Made by a program: the position numbers and the translations under genes. This document shows positions 48,694 through 63,600 of a stretch of 64,000 nt of DNA, piece after piece. Below the pieces are notes generated by a model that was not told where the DNA came from, searched no databases, and saw nothing but the letters and a program-made list of their open reading frames with translations. The stretch's first letter is position 1, and each line of letters opens with the position of its first letter. Origin of the DNA: Zerene cesonia (taxonomy: Eukaryota > Arthropoda > Insecta > Lepidoptera > Pieridae); contig NC_052129.1 in the NCBI RefSeq assembly GCF_012273895.1, forward strand, positions 496,001 through 560,000, given 5' to 3'.

Positions 48694-51600
48694 AATATAG
48701 GGATATTGAGTAATTGTATGTTATTAATATATATGTATACATAATCAATAATTTCTTTTGAATAATATTATATTGTAATAGTTCGTAAAATATCTGGATT
48801 AGGATATCATCATCAGTCCATAGTTATGGACTGATGATGATATCCTAATCCAGAAGAAATAGGTATATAGCAAAAAAAGGCTAATAGAATTGAACGCATA
48901 GATTGCAGCGTCTGTTTAGTAGATGACGCGTTGACGTCATGACATGACCTACCATATACAGAGCGAAGCGTAATACGTGACTGGAATCACTTTCGGTTTC
49001 ATTTCAATTCATTCCGTTCAATGTACATAGTTAGTTATCTATCTCAATGATCTTTGTATAAATATACATGTCTTTTAGTTCAATATAGGTTAAATTGTAA
49101 TATCTAATTTATCTATTTTTAATGGATGCTGAAATTTGCGAGTTGAGTTACATCAACTTTATTGTTTATACGATCGACAAAATTTATGAATTAGAAAAAA
49201 AGTATTCAAAATACAAAAACAGAAACCCAAACTAAATTGACGGATTTTTTTTGATATAAATAAGTTTTAAATAAAATAAAATGACATAGTTACATTCTTA
49301 TTTCTAAATAAAATAAAATTACACAGTACATACATTTTTGTTTTGCTTTCATTAAAAATAATATACATATTATGCATTAGTGAGAAACTCGGGTTAGTGA
49401 GAAACCTCTATGAGCGAGAATGAGATTGTGCTCCCTTGAACTCTCGCTTATCCAGGTTTGACTGTAGTCCCTAACACAAAAAGGTCGGTGGTTTTAACTG
49501 ACCTTTGATGTACCAAAGAATTGTTATCTGTGTCATGTCTTAGTGTCCTAAACGAACGGACCTATTTGGTTTCGTCTTTTTAATCGAAAGTCTTTAGTGA
49601 TAGTCGAAGCCGTGTTCAAAATATTCAAATCTTTGTACTTTTAGAAATATCGCACACAGACAAATTTCAGATAGTCATGTATTAATTTTCTTTTTTTACA
49701 GTACTAACTTAAAAATAACTGACAAAAGTTACTCCTCATAAAATCAGCTATCTATAACTAAAAGAACAACATTCAGACCAACACAGTAATAAACTGCACC
49801 CAAAAACGTTGCCAAAATAAAAGGCAGAATACAGCTCTAAAAGTCAACCGATAAAGGGCAAGCAGAAATGTTGAGGGCGGGTATTCTTGTCTGCGCTACA
49901 CCCTTGTGATGACGTCACCAATGATTCACCTTTGTTTTGGGAACGTGACTCGAGAGATTGCAATTAGAGGTTAATTTCAATGCTACATGCAAGCACATAA
50001 ATGAAATGAAAACGTCCGTCGGTGATTTTGAAAAAAAAATGCTTTCTTATAGTTAAAATTGAAACAGATCGAAAAATTCAATGAACTAACTGAATCCATA
50101 GAAACTTTAAAATTTTCTGATACAACAGAACCCATATTGATAGGGCTTTCACTAAAATATGTGGCTATTTCATATAGTGCGTTAATGAATGTTTCTTGTA
50201 GATTTCCCTTTGTTACATTTTGTTCGAATGCACTAGCGACTAGCACATTGTTAAGTGAATGTTTATATTTAAACTATACTCGAGAACTTTCTCAATCAAC
50301 GTATAAATAACTAAGCTATTAAAAGTCTATTATGAACTGTTTTAACTCATCAACTTTGCTTGTCTGTTGATGTGTAAATACAAACTTTATATGATAACTA
50401 CTCGCGCCCTTTCTAGACAATATTCGATATTCTTTTTTGAACTTCTATTTCGCTTTAAAAACTTGTCAGTTGCGTGTTGACCACATCAAAAAATTGTCAC
50501 TATGCGAGCCTAATAGATAATGCCTTCTCAATAGAACGATTTTTTTTTACAGTAATTGTGATAAGTGGCACCCGTTCTAGGCTGAGTTCAAAGAACTCGC
50601 CTGTGTGGAGAGGCACCAGCTTCTTTCCTTACTTTAGTTATATTCGTATGCCTTTAATTAAAATACATCATAATATTTATAATTTTCTTAATATGAGTAG
50701 ACAAAAAGTAAAATAGAAATTAATGAAATAAAACAAATAAAATAAAAACCTGCGTGATAAGCTATAAAACACGAATAGGAGTGAGCCCACGCTCGACACC
50801 TATATGTGCGCGGGCGCCCCGACCGTGTATGGATCGCACCAGATATGGTACGCAATGCAAAGTGATTTACATGGTCCATTCATTGCCAAGCGTGGCGATC
50901 TCTCACGTAGGTACGTTACTATGGTGATAGTGGGGGGCTGTGGGTGTTTTGGTATTTACGATGAGGTTTTCTCGTATGTGTAGGTGATATGATATAGATT
51001 GATAGGTAGGATTAAAGTTTATGTCTTTAGTTTAGCCCGGGGCGCTTCTAGGGTTATTATTATAAAACATGGTAGCAGATCATTTGTAGAACAAAGATGG
51101 CTGTGTAAACTATATAACTATATTATAAAGTGTAAATAAGCTTGTTTGTTTATACGTGCTAATCCAAGATACTCTTAGAGAGATTTTAAAAATTCTTTCA
51201 CAGTTTGATATGCACATGTTTCCTGAGTACTTTAGAATATATGGTGTATACGGGAAAAGTTTGATATAAAGTTACCACATTTTTTTATTTTCTCACATTA
51301 TCTCTCAAAATAATGCATGTCTCGGTCCGTTGCTTGTTTCTACTTGCAAACAATATACAGATTAAACAAAAACCTGATCATCCTATGCCTCTATGATAGA
51401 TTATGTGTAAATTTCATAAATAAAGTTTTTATCCCAACTACGCGCACTGTGTTTAACGCTCTATCTAATAATTAGTATAAACTATGGAGTGACGTACAGC
51501 GATATTGGTATCTTTATCTAACTAAATGAACAGAGGGAGATGGAAGATGGTCGCTATTGAATGACCACATGAATCATAGCTGAGAATATGGTTATCACAA

Positions 51601-54600
51601 AGACTTTATTTGCATATTGATAACGTGAAGTCTGTAGGTGTGCATTTAAAATGTCTTATGAGCATAACAAATATTGTGCATACAAAATATATCACTATAT
51701 ACTTGATTTTTATTTAAAATTTTTTTTTTCATTACTGGTCAGATGTGTTTGAGAAAAGATAAACTAACAAAATTTAAAATTACAATTTATGATATTTTAA
51801 ATAAAGAAGAGTAATTTTTTAAATCATGTTTTAAATAAAATTAAAATCAATCTTAACGGCTTGCACCAACCCCCCACTCCCAATTTTTTTCTGGATCCTT
51901 ACCTATCGCCCCCTAATCCGCTTCAACGCCCCCCTTGGGCGATATATAGAAATTACCTGAACCTCATATCGCCCAACTCTAGGTTTCCATCCCCCACAAG
52001 AAGGGAGAAAGAATAATAATAATTAGTGTATTTATTTTTATTTTATTTATTTATGATGCTTTATTGCACAAACTTAGACAGAAACAACAGATAGTATGTG
52101 ATGTATGCCATTTAAATTGTTATTGCAGTCTTATCTAATTAATTATGCACTTGCAATATCTTGACCGAGTTCATTGTTTCTGGAGGACATGAGACATTCA
52201 ATCATCGTTCAATATATATTTAAACTTAAATGCATCTTACCCAGTTGATTGAATTTATATTACTGTAATGTAATGTTGGTTAAAGCAAAGTCATTAAGAA
52301 ATTTAAATGAATACAATAAATACTCCAATTAAATATAATAAGAATTTGTAATACTTTTTGATTATTTGTAAATGGATTGGAAGCATGTGGGAGTTAAAAG
52401 TATCGACTGTGCTGGTCCACTGACCCGTCTAAATTTAATAGAACCCTACAATATTGTCATATCTCAATCTTCTTTCATTGTATTTTGTTTTGATAGAAGA
52501 TAATACATCAACACAAATCGTAAAATGTATGTTAATATACATGTATATTTTAACTAACAATTCTGTAATAGTATATATTATTGACTTACGCATTAACAAA
52601 ACATGGACTTATTATTTATCTTATACCCTTCGATTACCTGGAATGCATCTAGTACATGATTGTATATTAATCAATCGACTTCAAAAAAGAAGGAGGTTAT
52701 CAATTCGATTGAATTTTTTTAGGTTAGCCATTATTAGTTAGCCATAACATTATTTGAAACAAATCTTAATTCCTCAATCCCTCTTTTCAGGTATCTCGAC
52801 TGGTGATCCTTCACGAAGAAGCCGAAGATGGCAACGCTATGCCAGACCTGGCGCGGCCAGTCCAGGCCGTGTCGCTTGCCGTCAATAATTTGGTTAAGGT
52901 GAGATGAATAAATTATTATTTATTTATTTATTGACTTTTTCTTCCATCACAGACACTGTTCACTATACTCGTGAATTATGTTGCTGACTAAACTTCACTA
53001 TACAATAGGACACTTTATTTGCACTATATAACTAAAGAAGAATGCAACACAACACAACACAATGAGTTTAGTACAACCAGTGTTAAAGAGAAAGGGAGAT
53101 ATAACTTTAGTTCAGAATAAGGCAAGCCATTTTATCAGAGTAAGGCGGAACTAAACAAATTCTATTGTAATACAATGATATCGAAAACATTCGCCATGAA
53201 TATAACGCATTTAACCTATTATAACTGGAAATCGAGTTCAGATAGCTTAGTTTATATAGTGGCACATCTAAGTCTATTTACTAAGATCTTGTTCTAGAAT
53301 AGTTTTAGTCCAAAATGTTGTAAACAACTCATTAAAACCAGGTGGGGCACGAGACAATCGAGTCGTCAGATGACACGATCCTGCGAGCGGACATGCCGGG
53401 CGCGCTGCGGCGGGTGGAGGGCGCGGCCACGCTGCTGCAGCAGGCTTCGGACATGCTGAGAACTGATCCATACTCGGGGCCGGCTAGGTGAGATCTTTGA
53501 TACTAAGAGCCTAGATTGGATACAAAAGGATCAACTCAAAGTCAAATAATTGTCAATTTATAGCTAAAACGTAACAAATTTCCAAAAAATTCCCAACCAT
53601 CTGACAAGAAGTTTAAAAGTCAACCGTAAAGTCATAAAGTACCTTCTATTCCATTCCATTATTAGTAGCTTACCATCGGACGAAATCGTGGCCAAGTGCT
53701 TTACTATTGATCGATGATATAAAAAAGCTTAATGCAAAATGTGGGGATCTGGTCTCCTACTGGTATTGCTGAAGTATTTGTGTGGAATATTGTCATTGGC
53801 TCATGATAAATGAAACTATGAATTATGTATATGAAATGCAAATGACTTAAGTACAATTATCAATAGGAAAGCTTGTATCAAAATGGACAATAATGCATTT
53901 GCTCTCGCACTTGATTAATTAATTTATTTGTTTGACAGGAAAAAGCTGATAGAAGGCTCTCGTGGTATATTGCAGGGGACATCAGCGTTGCTGCTATGCT
54001 TTGATGAATCCGAAGTGAGGAAGATAGTCAGAGAGTGTAAAAAGGTAAAAAAGAAACAGACATCAACCGCTACAGTTCTAAAAATTATTAGCCTTTTTTT
54101 TAATAATGAACCTTATGACGTCTAGTATAAGATATTAAGTGAGAACAGTAAGTTTTATAAAAAATTAACTTAGTTAAATGCAATGGTCAGAAGCCGATCA
54201 ATAATAACATCTACATAAAATATCAGGGACAAAATATGTCCAACAAAACTTCTACCCTTGTTAGACATTTGATGCTTTGTAAAATCCGACTTTAACTCCA
54301 GCGAATAAGGTTGAATTTATTTTGGTGTATATTCACCAGCGAGCTTATACCGTAATATTTGGTACATTTTGTGAATACACCTTAAAATGTTGTCTATAAG
54401 CTTGATATTGCTTTATCGTTTGATTCTTTCAACTAAAATTTTTGACATTCACATTCAAAGTCGTTACGTTCCAGCGCTATGCAAAAACAATATCACTTTT
54501 AGTTAAAAAAGTGATCTACTAACAAAGCCAATAATTAATTACAGTTAGATTTCTATTATAGACTGACTAAAACGATGAGGATGATGATGTCCAGGTACTG

Positions 54601-57600
54601 GATTACCTCGGCGTGGCTGAAGTCATCGACACAATGGAGGACCTGGTGCAGTTCCTTAGGGACATATCTCCGGCCCTGTCTAAAGCTGCGAGAGAGGTAA
54701 TGTGCCAATTACAATCAGTTTATTTTATTTTTATTTATTATTTTCCAATAAAAGAAAGAAAATTAAAATAAAAAATAGAAAATAATGAGAAATATACATT
54801 TAAACTTATAGCGTTTTGTAGATATTTTAAAGTTATTTGCCTAATAAAATAAGAATACCGCAACAGGTGTTAAGATATTGAATTGTATACTATATAAATA
54901 ATATTTAATTAATCTGCACCTTGAAATGTCCCTAATATTAAATTAAGAATTTTTTACCTATAAGACTTCCAATTGTGACCATTTAAATTTAAAATAAAAT
55001 ATGATGATATCCTAACCATTGATGAGAAACAATCAACTCATGAAATATAGACTTTATACCCATAGTAATAAGAGCCATAATACGGCGGCGTCAAGCTGAC
55101 ACACTTACCAGTAACACAACTATTGAGCAAAGTTAAATACAAACTGAATATCCACAGTAATAAGATTCACATTCCTTAGGGCGGCGTATACACCAAAAGC
55201 AAAAATTATACCTATTACACAAATAATTTACATATAGCACGCAGCATTACCCAAAACTCAATATAGACCTTACCCCCATAGTAATAAGGTCCACAATTCA
55301 GGTTGCGGCCCGCGCTGCTGAGCTGACCCACCCGCCGCACGCGGAGACGCTCGCGCGTTGCCTCGAAAGCGTGAAAAAGCTGGCGCCCGTGCTCATATGC
55401 GCTATGAAGATATACATACATATATTGTCTGAAGGTGGGTATGTTTGTATGCTTGTATTACGAGCAGCTTCAGTACTGAAGATAATATAAAGTTAAATAA
55501 TTATAATAATATAAATTTAAATACGTTGTTCCCTAAGGCACATAAAACTGAATGAGATGAACAATTCGACTGTTGTGGCGGGATCACGGGTGGCTGCGAG
55601 GCTAGGCGTTGTTACAGTATAGCAAATAGACGTGGGTTCGACTCCCGCCTATTCTTTTAAGATTTCTCCTTTATTCTTGGGGAGAAACGAGCTATTTGCT
55701 GCTGTGAAACTGCTGAGGAACCGGCTCTCAATGCTTACGTATAGTTACGGAAATTTTCCGTAAAAATAGGAATTAAATTGTGTTTCGAATTTGATTACAG
55801 GCGGTAAGGGGATAGAAGATGCTGCAGAAAATAGGAATTATTTGGCGCAGCGTATGGCGGATGAAATACATGAAATCATCAGGTTAGCAAACATGGTATT
55901 TGTATAATAATATGGTATTCATTATTATACCTACTAATATTATAATCGGATGGATGTTTGTAACTCTTTCACGCAAAAACTACTGAACCGATTGCAATAA
56001 AATTTTGTATGTATATGGCTGGACGACTGGAATAACACTTAGGTAACTTTTTATTCCGATATTCCTACGGGATACAGACTTACGCGGGTGAAACCGTGGA
56101 GCGCAGCTAGTTTCCCATATAACTTTCACTTTTATCAGCTTCAGCTGTATGTTTGTATGTAAGCGACTTCTTTTATATCGATTTTGTCGTAATTTAAGTA
56201 GACAGATTGAATTCAAACTTTGACCACTTATCATGGATCAGTGAAAAAACAATAATTTTATCATTTTTTTTATCATTAAATTTATGGTAAACCAAAAAAA
56301 AAAACAAATAAAATAAATAACCCTGATTAGAATATCCATTAAATAATTTCCTTATAAATTCTCTTTCAAAGAGTAAGTGAGACAGTTTAGTATAGATTCT
56401 CTCAGTAAAGCGTTTTTTTTAGTAATTTAAGTTATTTATAACTGTTAGATTTGTTTACAGAAATTAATTGCAGAAACATTCTATACACAGGGTGCTACAA
56501 TTGACGTCATACATAGAGGACGGCGGGGAAAAGGACAACATCGCAGTACTGAAAGCGCTGCAGACACAGATACATAGCAAGGCGGGAGCTGCACATGAAT
56601 TCCTGAATGTTAGTATATAGACACTTTTATCAAGACTTTATATCTACACCAATATTATTAAGATGAAACATGATCATCATCATCATCAGCGCATATGTTC
56701 ACACTGCTGGGATACAGGCCTCCAATGGGCGTTCAGAACATAATCCACCACGCTGGCCAAGTGCGGGTTGGCAGATGTCACATGTCGTCGAACTTTTGAT
56801 TCTTAGACATGCCGGTTAGTGTAGTTCTGACAATTTGAGGGCGTATTGGTCCGATTTTATAAATTAGTACCTACCTACCCCTTGGGATGTTTCTTTGAGT
56901 AAAATTTTCTATCTACAGTATAAAGATCTCTTTGGGTGGTATAACAGAATTCCACCCTGTATATACGGGCTATACGATTCTGGATCCGGACTGCGAATGA
57001 AGGAAAGTGCAATAACTCCGTTGGATTTTCGATCAACAAGATTACCGGCGCGCCAGTCTACGTTTCTAGCCGGCCGGTTAGGCCCCTGTTGAATGTTGTT
57101 GGAATATGTATATATGCTATATGTATTTATGTATGTACGCAGGATCCGGGCGCGCTGCGCAACTCGGGCGGCGAGCGCGCGCTGCGCTGCGTGCTGACGG
57201 CCGGCCAGCGCGCCGCCGAGCACCTCGCGCCCGCGCGCGCCGACGCGCTGCGCGCCACCGTGCGGTGAGCCCCTGCGCACTCGCTCACGGTGCTGACACC
57301 TTGCGGTGCTGGCCACTTGCGCTGTGCACACGCACGCTGACAACTTGCAGCGCGCACACATGCACGCTGACAACTGGCGGTGCGCGTCCCGCACGCTGAC
57401 AATTTGCGGGGCGGGGATACGTGTGCTAACAGACTTAGGATATTTACTGACTTTGACACGTCGGGAAACTTTTTCGCTTGGGAAACTGAATCAAACTGCC
57501 AAATTGAGAGGTTGGGATAGGTGCGCTGACAAACTTGGACAATTTTCTAACACGTATTGACTCTAGCCGACGCGACGCTTGACACGCTGAGATGCGTATA

Positions 57601-60600
57601 CTCTAGATTTTTAATATTAGTCTAACCATTCGGTAGATATAAACAAATTTAAAAATAGAAGCGAGATTATTGTGTTAAGAATACATAGCTTTATTTTAAA
57701 GTGTATGTTGTTTCACTTATTTTGTTCTCATTTGTTGATGTAAAATTGTTTTTTTAGATCCGGTGGCATTAACGCTGACGTGCTCTGTGACGAGCGCCAG
57801 TATGGACGCGGGAGAGAGCCTAAGGTAAAACTTGTAATTTTTATAAGATTAATATGCAATTTCTAACTTTTAAAAGGGTACCTATGTCGAAGTCCAGTAA
57901 AAAGTACATAAAATCAGGTGCCACATTTTTTTAAAGAAAGAAATAAAAAAAGCGTTAGAAAGAAAAACCGCTATTACTGTCAATTTTAAAAACATATTAA
58001 TTCAAATGTCCGTTTATTGTTCATATTTGTACTATAAAAACAATTAGGCTTAATCTCTGATTAATACATTAAATTATAATCAATACTTTTTATCATTTAC
58101 AACATTATTTCCTTGTTATACACATTTTCCATTTTTCATATTATTTCATTCTGTTATATTTATCAATCTCTTCAATTTAGTATTAAAAACATTGATATGA
58201 ATTCATCAACAGGCGCAGAAACTGTGCTCCGAGTTGGGGAGTCAGCTGGACGAAGTGGAGGGGATCGTGAACGAGGGGGTGAGGGCCGCGGAGAAGCAGG
58301 GCGGCAAGACTATGCAAGCTAGGTTAGTTTCAAACAGTACTATTGTGAAATTTACCTTTAATTTTTATTTAATTTCGTGCATATAATATGTATGCAGTCA
58401 ACTATATGGGCGGTTTGATTAAGAGCCTATACTTTTCATTAAATTTCGATTGAATGGAAAGCCTAGGCGCCTAATTAAACAATTGAGAAAAATTCCAATG
58501 TTATTGATTTAGTAATTTTTATATTAAATATTATATTAATTAATACGCTTTTATTAGAAGGTCAAGTGAAACATTTTAGTTGATTCCATCAATTGTGGGT
58601 GTTTTTAGTTTTTTTTTAACTGGTTTAATTATTTAGAGTAATCAATTATAATAACAGAGATTACTCTGTTTCAAGTTCGGAATTCGGCTATAAATTAATA
58701 CATTTTATTTTTTATCTCGTGTCTTCTCGTGTCAGGACAAGCGGCTACCTACAAAATTCGTAATTTAACCACAAAATCTCACTCTCTTACCAATGACTTC
58801 TACTCTTTCTACTCTCATATTTTTTCTAATTCGATCCACAGATTGGAAGCGGCTCACAAGTGGTTGCTCCACCCGGCAGCCGAACCGGCCACCCGGCTCG
58901 AAGGACAGAAGGCCATCAGTAGCATAGTAGCACAAGGGCACACAGTGAGTAGCCATTTGGATTCTTTTGAAGGGCTGTTACCTATTTTGTATATTTTTAA
59001 TTGTATGTATTTGCAGAATATGCATGTTTACGTGACATTTATTTTCGACTGACTTCAATAAAGAAGAAATGATTATGAATGATTTTTTTTTAATTGGTTA
59101 CATACAAACTTCCATCTTAAATGCTCCTTTGGGATAAAACAGGAATTTTGATATCCGGGCGAAGCCGGGACGAGCGTCTAGTTCAACATAATTCTTTACA
59201 ATATAGAGGTTTAAGTAAAACCACATATTGCTGTGGTTTTATTGAAATATTATCTAGTTTTAAATTGTCCTTACTAGGACAATGTCCATTATTTGTGTGA
59301 TGAGTTATTTTTTAATTTGTGCTACAAGTTAATATCTACTGCTCTTTGGAAGGAGTTATTATTCGTAAAATTTTTTTTTTCATTCATCAGTTAGTTATTT
59401 CCAAACTTAATAATTGATTAAAAAAAGGGGGTGATTAAAAATTTTGATGGGGGTGTTTTTTATTCGAGTGATTTAAGAGGAAGGTTTATGCATAATATAG
59501 TAGAAAATAGTGGGGTTGTGGGGAAGGGGTCGTGGCCAAAAGCAAGTTCAATATAAAGAATTATTCTTAGATCGCTGACAACCTGCAAGGCCGCGAGAAA
59601 GCGGAGATAATGCAGCTGTGCTCGGAGGTGCAACGCCTGTCCGACAAGTTGGCCGACCTGTGCCTCAGCGGCCGCGGCGACTCGGAGGAGGCTAGGGCTG
59701 TCACTAGGTGAGTTTTATATTGTTGTTTATGTATTTTATTTTGAATTAGGTTAGGTTAGATGTGTTGAAATGTTTTCCGCAAGCGATAAACCGCAAAAAC
59801 CACATTCCTGACCATAGCTTGATGGTGGTTGTTTCAAAACTTAGACGCGGAAAAACCAACGTAATTAAAATTTACGCAAATGATGGACTCCGTCCGCTGA
59901 CTAAATGAAAATTGAAAAAATATCAAGATTTAAGAAGTTTTTTAACTGCACAAATCAAATCAGTTTTGATCAATTTTAACATTTTATGTGTTGCCAACAT
60001 AGTGAATATGGCACGCTATGATTATAACCCGATGGGGGTTGTTAAAGTACGTATCAAAGTACTACATCAAAAAATATGTTATCAAACCCTAATTCTGAAC
60101 TTTTGACAAGTCAAGTTTTTTTTTTTTTTTTTGAGAAAATCTATCACTCAAGTTTTTGAAAGTCAGTTAAAAGTAGGAACGCTTATATTCTTATCAACCT
60201 TCTGACTAAATCAATTAGGCAGTTGTGTAGAATCGCAATGCAATCTTATTGCGATCATACCAATATGAGACACAGCATCTAACCGTATTGTTACGGTTGT
60301 TTCCAGGGAGTTAACGGACAAGCTGCACGAGCTGCAGCGCGGGCTGGAGCGCGCGGTCGTGAACCGCGTGGTCGAGGACTTCATCGACGTGGCCGCGCCG
60401 CTGCGACACTTCACCGACGCGGTCAACGCGCCCGTCGGTTAGTGCCGCCCTGTTGTCGCCTTCATCTCACTTTGCTGGAGAGATTTGGCGCTTTTGTAGC
60501 GTTAACCTCGCCTTGTGCTCAAGGTTTGGGGTAAAAGTGGTAGAAAATATAGCAGATTGAGGTTCGGTTATTATTTATTTTTAATCAGAAATTGGAATAC

Positions 60601-63600
60601 ATGTCCTATATTTGTTAGTAACAGCGTAATTACTTTGTTAGTAGACTAAATAAAGCTAGGGGCAGTCTTACCGAGATGCTATTAACTCCAGGCTGCTGTC
60701 GTTGCCGTGTTAATTTTTTATATTTTAATTAAGTCGCTTTAGTTTTAAGGCTGTTGTTGTGTGGCAATAAATCTTGTTTTCTTTCTTTCTAATAAAAAAA
60801 AAACATCAAAAGGCCGTTGCGTAACTTTAAGAATATAAGCAAGGAGAAAGCGATTTTTTTATACTCTATAATGATTTTGTCCGTATGTCAGGCTCGGCGG
60901 GGCGCGAGGCTCGCTTCGAGGAGCGGGCGCGCGCGCTGCAGGCGTTCAGCGCGCGCGCCGCCGCCGCCGCCGGCATGGTGGCGGCCGGCGTGCGCCACAA
61001 CAAGCGCCTCGCCGACCTGCTGCACCACAACGCTAAGGAGGTACACCACCCGCCACGAGAATATTTATATACTATAATATTTTACATACTAAAAATTACA
61101 AAAAAAATACAATTTTTTGGAAAAAATTCCAAAAAAATATTTTTTTTGTCATTTATAGCAATTTTTTTTGTTGTTAAATCCAGAAAAATAGACCAGAAAC
61201 GCCAGAAAAGTTGTTTTGATTCGATCTGACAGTTTTATGTAAAAAAAAAAAAAAACATTCAGCTATTATATAAAAAAAAACATTATATTTTGTTTGATAA
61301 CATTTTTTAACTTGTCTTTTAATTAAAAATGCGTGTAAGCATAAAATAATAATATTTTGAAGTTTTATCGAATTTGCATCATAACGCTTAAGAACAATTA
61401 TAAAATTAAACTTTACAATTAAACCATCTACTTGTTTCCAAGACCACCTCCTCTTCATTACTTTATCTTACTAACATTTATATTTTATCTGCAGGTGGAA
61501 AAGCTATCTCCTCAACTGATCTGTGCTGGAAAAATTCGATTACACTACCCTGATAGTAAGGTTAGTTGATGTGTGTACAGACACACTTTTATTTATTTTT
61601 CTTTTTATAGTTTTTCTTATTTATAAACTTAAACATTGATTTATTATTACGACGGTCGCCTCAACTAAGAATAAACCTGTGCTAGAGGCAACGGAAAATT
61701 AGACTTCTTTTAAAAGCACCTTAGTCTTCATAAAATAGTTTTACTATTCATTGCCGGTTCGGAAAACCTTTGCTACTGAGAAAGCCCGACAAGAGACTCA
61801 GTAGTTCCTCTTTTAAAATCGTAGAAGATTTCATATCGTATTTATAATAATGATACTTTAGAACTGTCCTGTGGTCTTTAAATGACAATTCCATCGAGTT
61901 TCAAATTCAAACTCAAACTCAATCATTAATTATTTATTCAATTAGAAAGAAAGAAAGAAAGATCATTTATTTATAAACATCGTTGAGTTAAAAAATTATG
62001 GAATAGTCAAAAAATAATATTAATATTTACCACCGGTTCGGAAAGCAGTTTCTGAAGAGAAGAGCCCCCAAGAAACTGTAGTGTCTTCCCTTTATTCATT
62101 CAATTTATAAGTTTTTTTATTATAGCGATTCATTATTTTATTACGAAATATTCAAATAGAATGATACGTACAATGAAGACGTTCAAATATTATAAAATGA
62201 ATATAACGACGCATGCGCAGGTGGCTGAGGAGCATTTCACGAACCTGAAGAACCAGTACGCGGACGCCGTGCTGCGCTGCCGGGACCTGTGCGACCAGGC
62301 CGTGGACCCGCTGGACTTCGTCAGGACCGCTGGTAACGCGTCTGGCTGGAGCATTTATTTGGTTAAACACCGCACACTTGGAGATGGAAAGAAGCCGTAG
62401 ACGCTCCTTTCGAACCATCTTCTTCACTACATAGTGTATAATAAAATCGCTTTCCGCCGTCTGTGTGTCCGTATGCTTAGATCTTTAAAACTACGTAACA
62501 CATTTTTCATTGATGGGGTTTTTTTAATAGATAGAGTGATTCAAGAGGAAGTTTTGTATGTATAAAAATTAAAAAAGGGGGGAGGAGTGGAAGAGGTTTT
62601 ACTTCAAATTTAACGCGTATGAAGCCGCGGGCAAAGGCTAGTAATATATAAAGCTCACAAGTTCCGATGGAACCATCAGCTCACAGCCCGAACTCCTGCA
62701 CCGATCAACTGAAATTTCACTTACAGATAGACACTATGATGAAGACATCCGCTGAGAAAGGATTTTGTTATATACTCCCAAGGGGATAAAGTAGGAGATG
62801 ATAGGTGTTTATATCTTATAGTTTTAAAATTAAGAAATAGTATAAGTGGATAAATGTAGTCTGTGGATATTTTTAACTTTTGAAACTTCATCCTAAAAGG
62901 TGAATTAATGCAGAAACACACGTACCTATGCGAAGATGCGATCCGCACGAATGACTCCCAGAAAATGGTGGACAACACTTCTGCTATTGCCAGGTAACAT
63001 TTATTTTCTACTAGCTTTCCGCCTGCGGCTTTGTCCGCGTACTCAATGGAATCGTCCAGGTGAATAAGATGTATCACCTCGGTTAAAAGTAGCCTATGGC
63101 CTCGTAGCTGTCTCCAGACACAAAAGTCACTCCGTTGCGACATGCAAGAAAACCAGACAGACAAACAAACACACTTCGCATGTGTGGAATGGATGGATGA
63201 AAAACGTTTCAGATAAAACAATTGTAATTGTTTTGTTTGTTTGATTGTTTCTTTCTTTCACATTTAAATAAATGATTTGTGTGTATGAACATAGGCTAAT
63301 TTTTCCCACTAGGAAACTCATCTATGGGAATTTTCTTTGATTGTGTGTCAAATCTATATGTGATTAAGTGATCTTAACAGTACCGTTTATATAAATATTG
63401 TATTTTGTGTGTTTATTTATGCTTTAGTGCATAATTATGATAATAATAAATGAATGTGTGGGATGTGTGACAGTGAATTGATAATGTTTTAGTATTTTTA
63501 ATACGTATATAACTATCATAAGCTCCATAGACCGTATTGCTCAACACATTTGCGTCATACGGTCTGCATAAACTGAATTTGATATGTGGTCCTTTTTGTG

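Larger units (their letters stand above)
37901..52790 (+). other. Vinculin intron 1 (~14.9 kb)
   Basis: A long first intron, nearly all AT-rich unique-looking sequence with scattered transposon remains: a MITE-like element at 39459-39758, Helitron-like pieces (41222-41364, 41997-42145, 42861-43076, 43811-43953, 46688-46914, 46958-47092), a SINE head (44820-44900), a reverse-transcriptase fragment at the second gap, a CA repeat (48622-48691) and a perfect palindrome (48794-48853). From about 49000 to 52790 I recognise nothing. Regulatory elements are likely in so long a first intron but none can be named. Confidence 0.7.

Noticed and set aside
48487..48748. Thr/His or Cys/Val-rich small proteins
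   Set aside because: Translation of the CA repeat on both strands.
50059..50310. Small protein on + (and antisense 49983-50246) in vinculin intron 1
   Set aside because: No recognisable motif, no neighbouring exon structure, and AT-rich sequence in which such open frames arise by chance.
56909..57459. Arg/Ala-rich proteins antisense to or overlapping vinculin exon 9
   Set aside because: GC-rich exon shadow frames; the + strand phase-matched frame carries the vinculin sequence.
62914..62993. Vinculin exon 18 starting after ATGCAG at 62913
   Set aside because: It gives an in-frame TGA after 13 codons. The AAAAG|GTGAA site at 62899 gives an open frame matching the paralogous exon at 19446.
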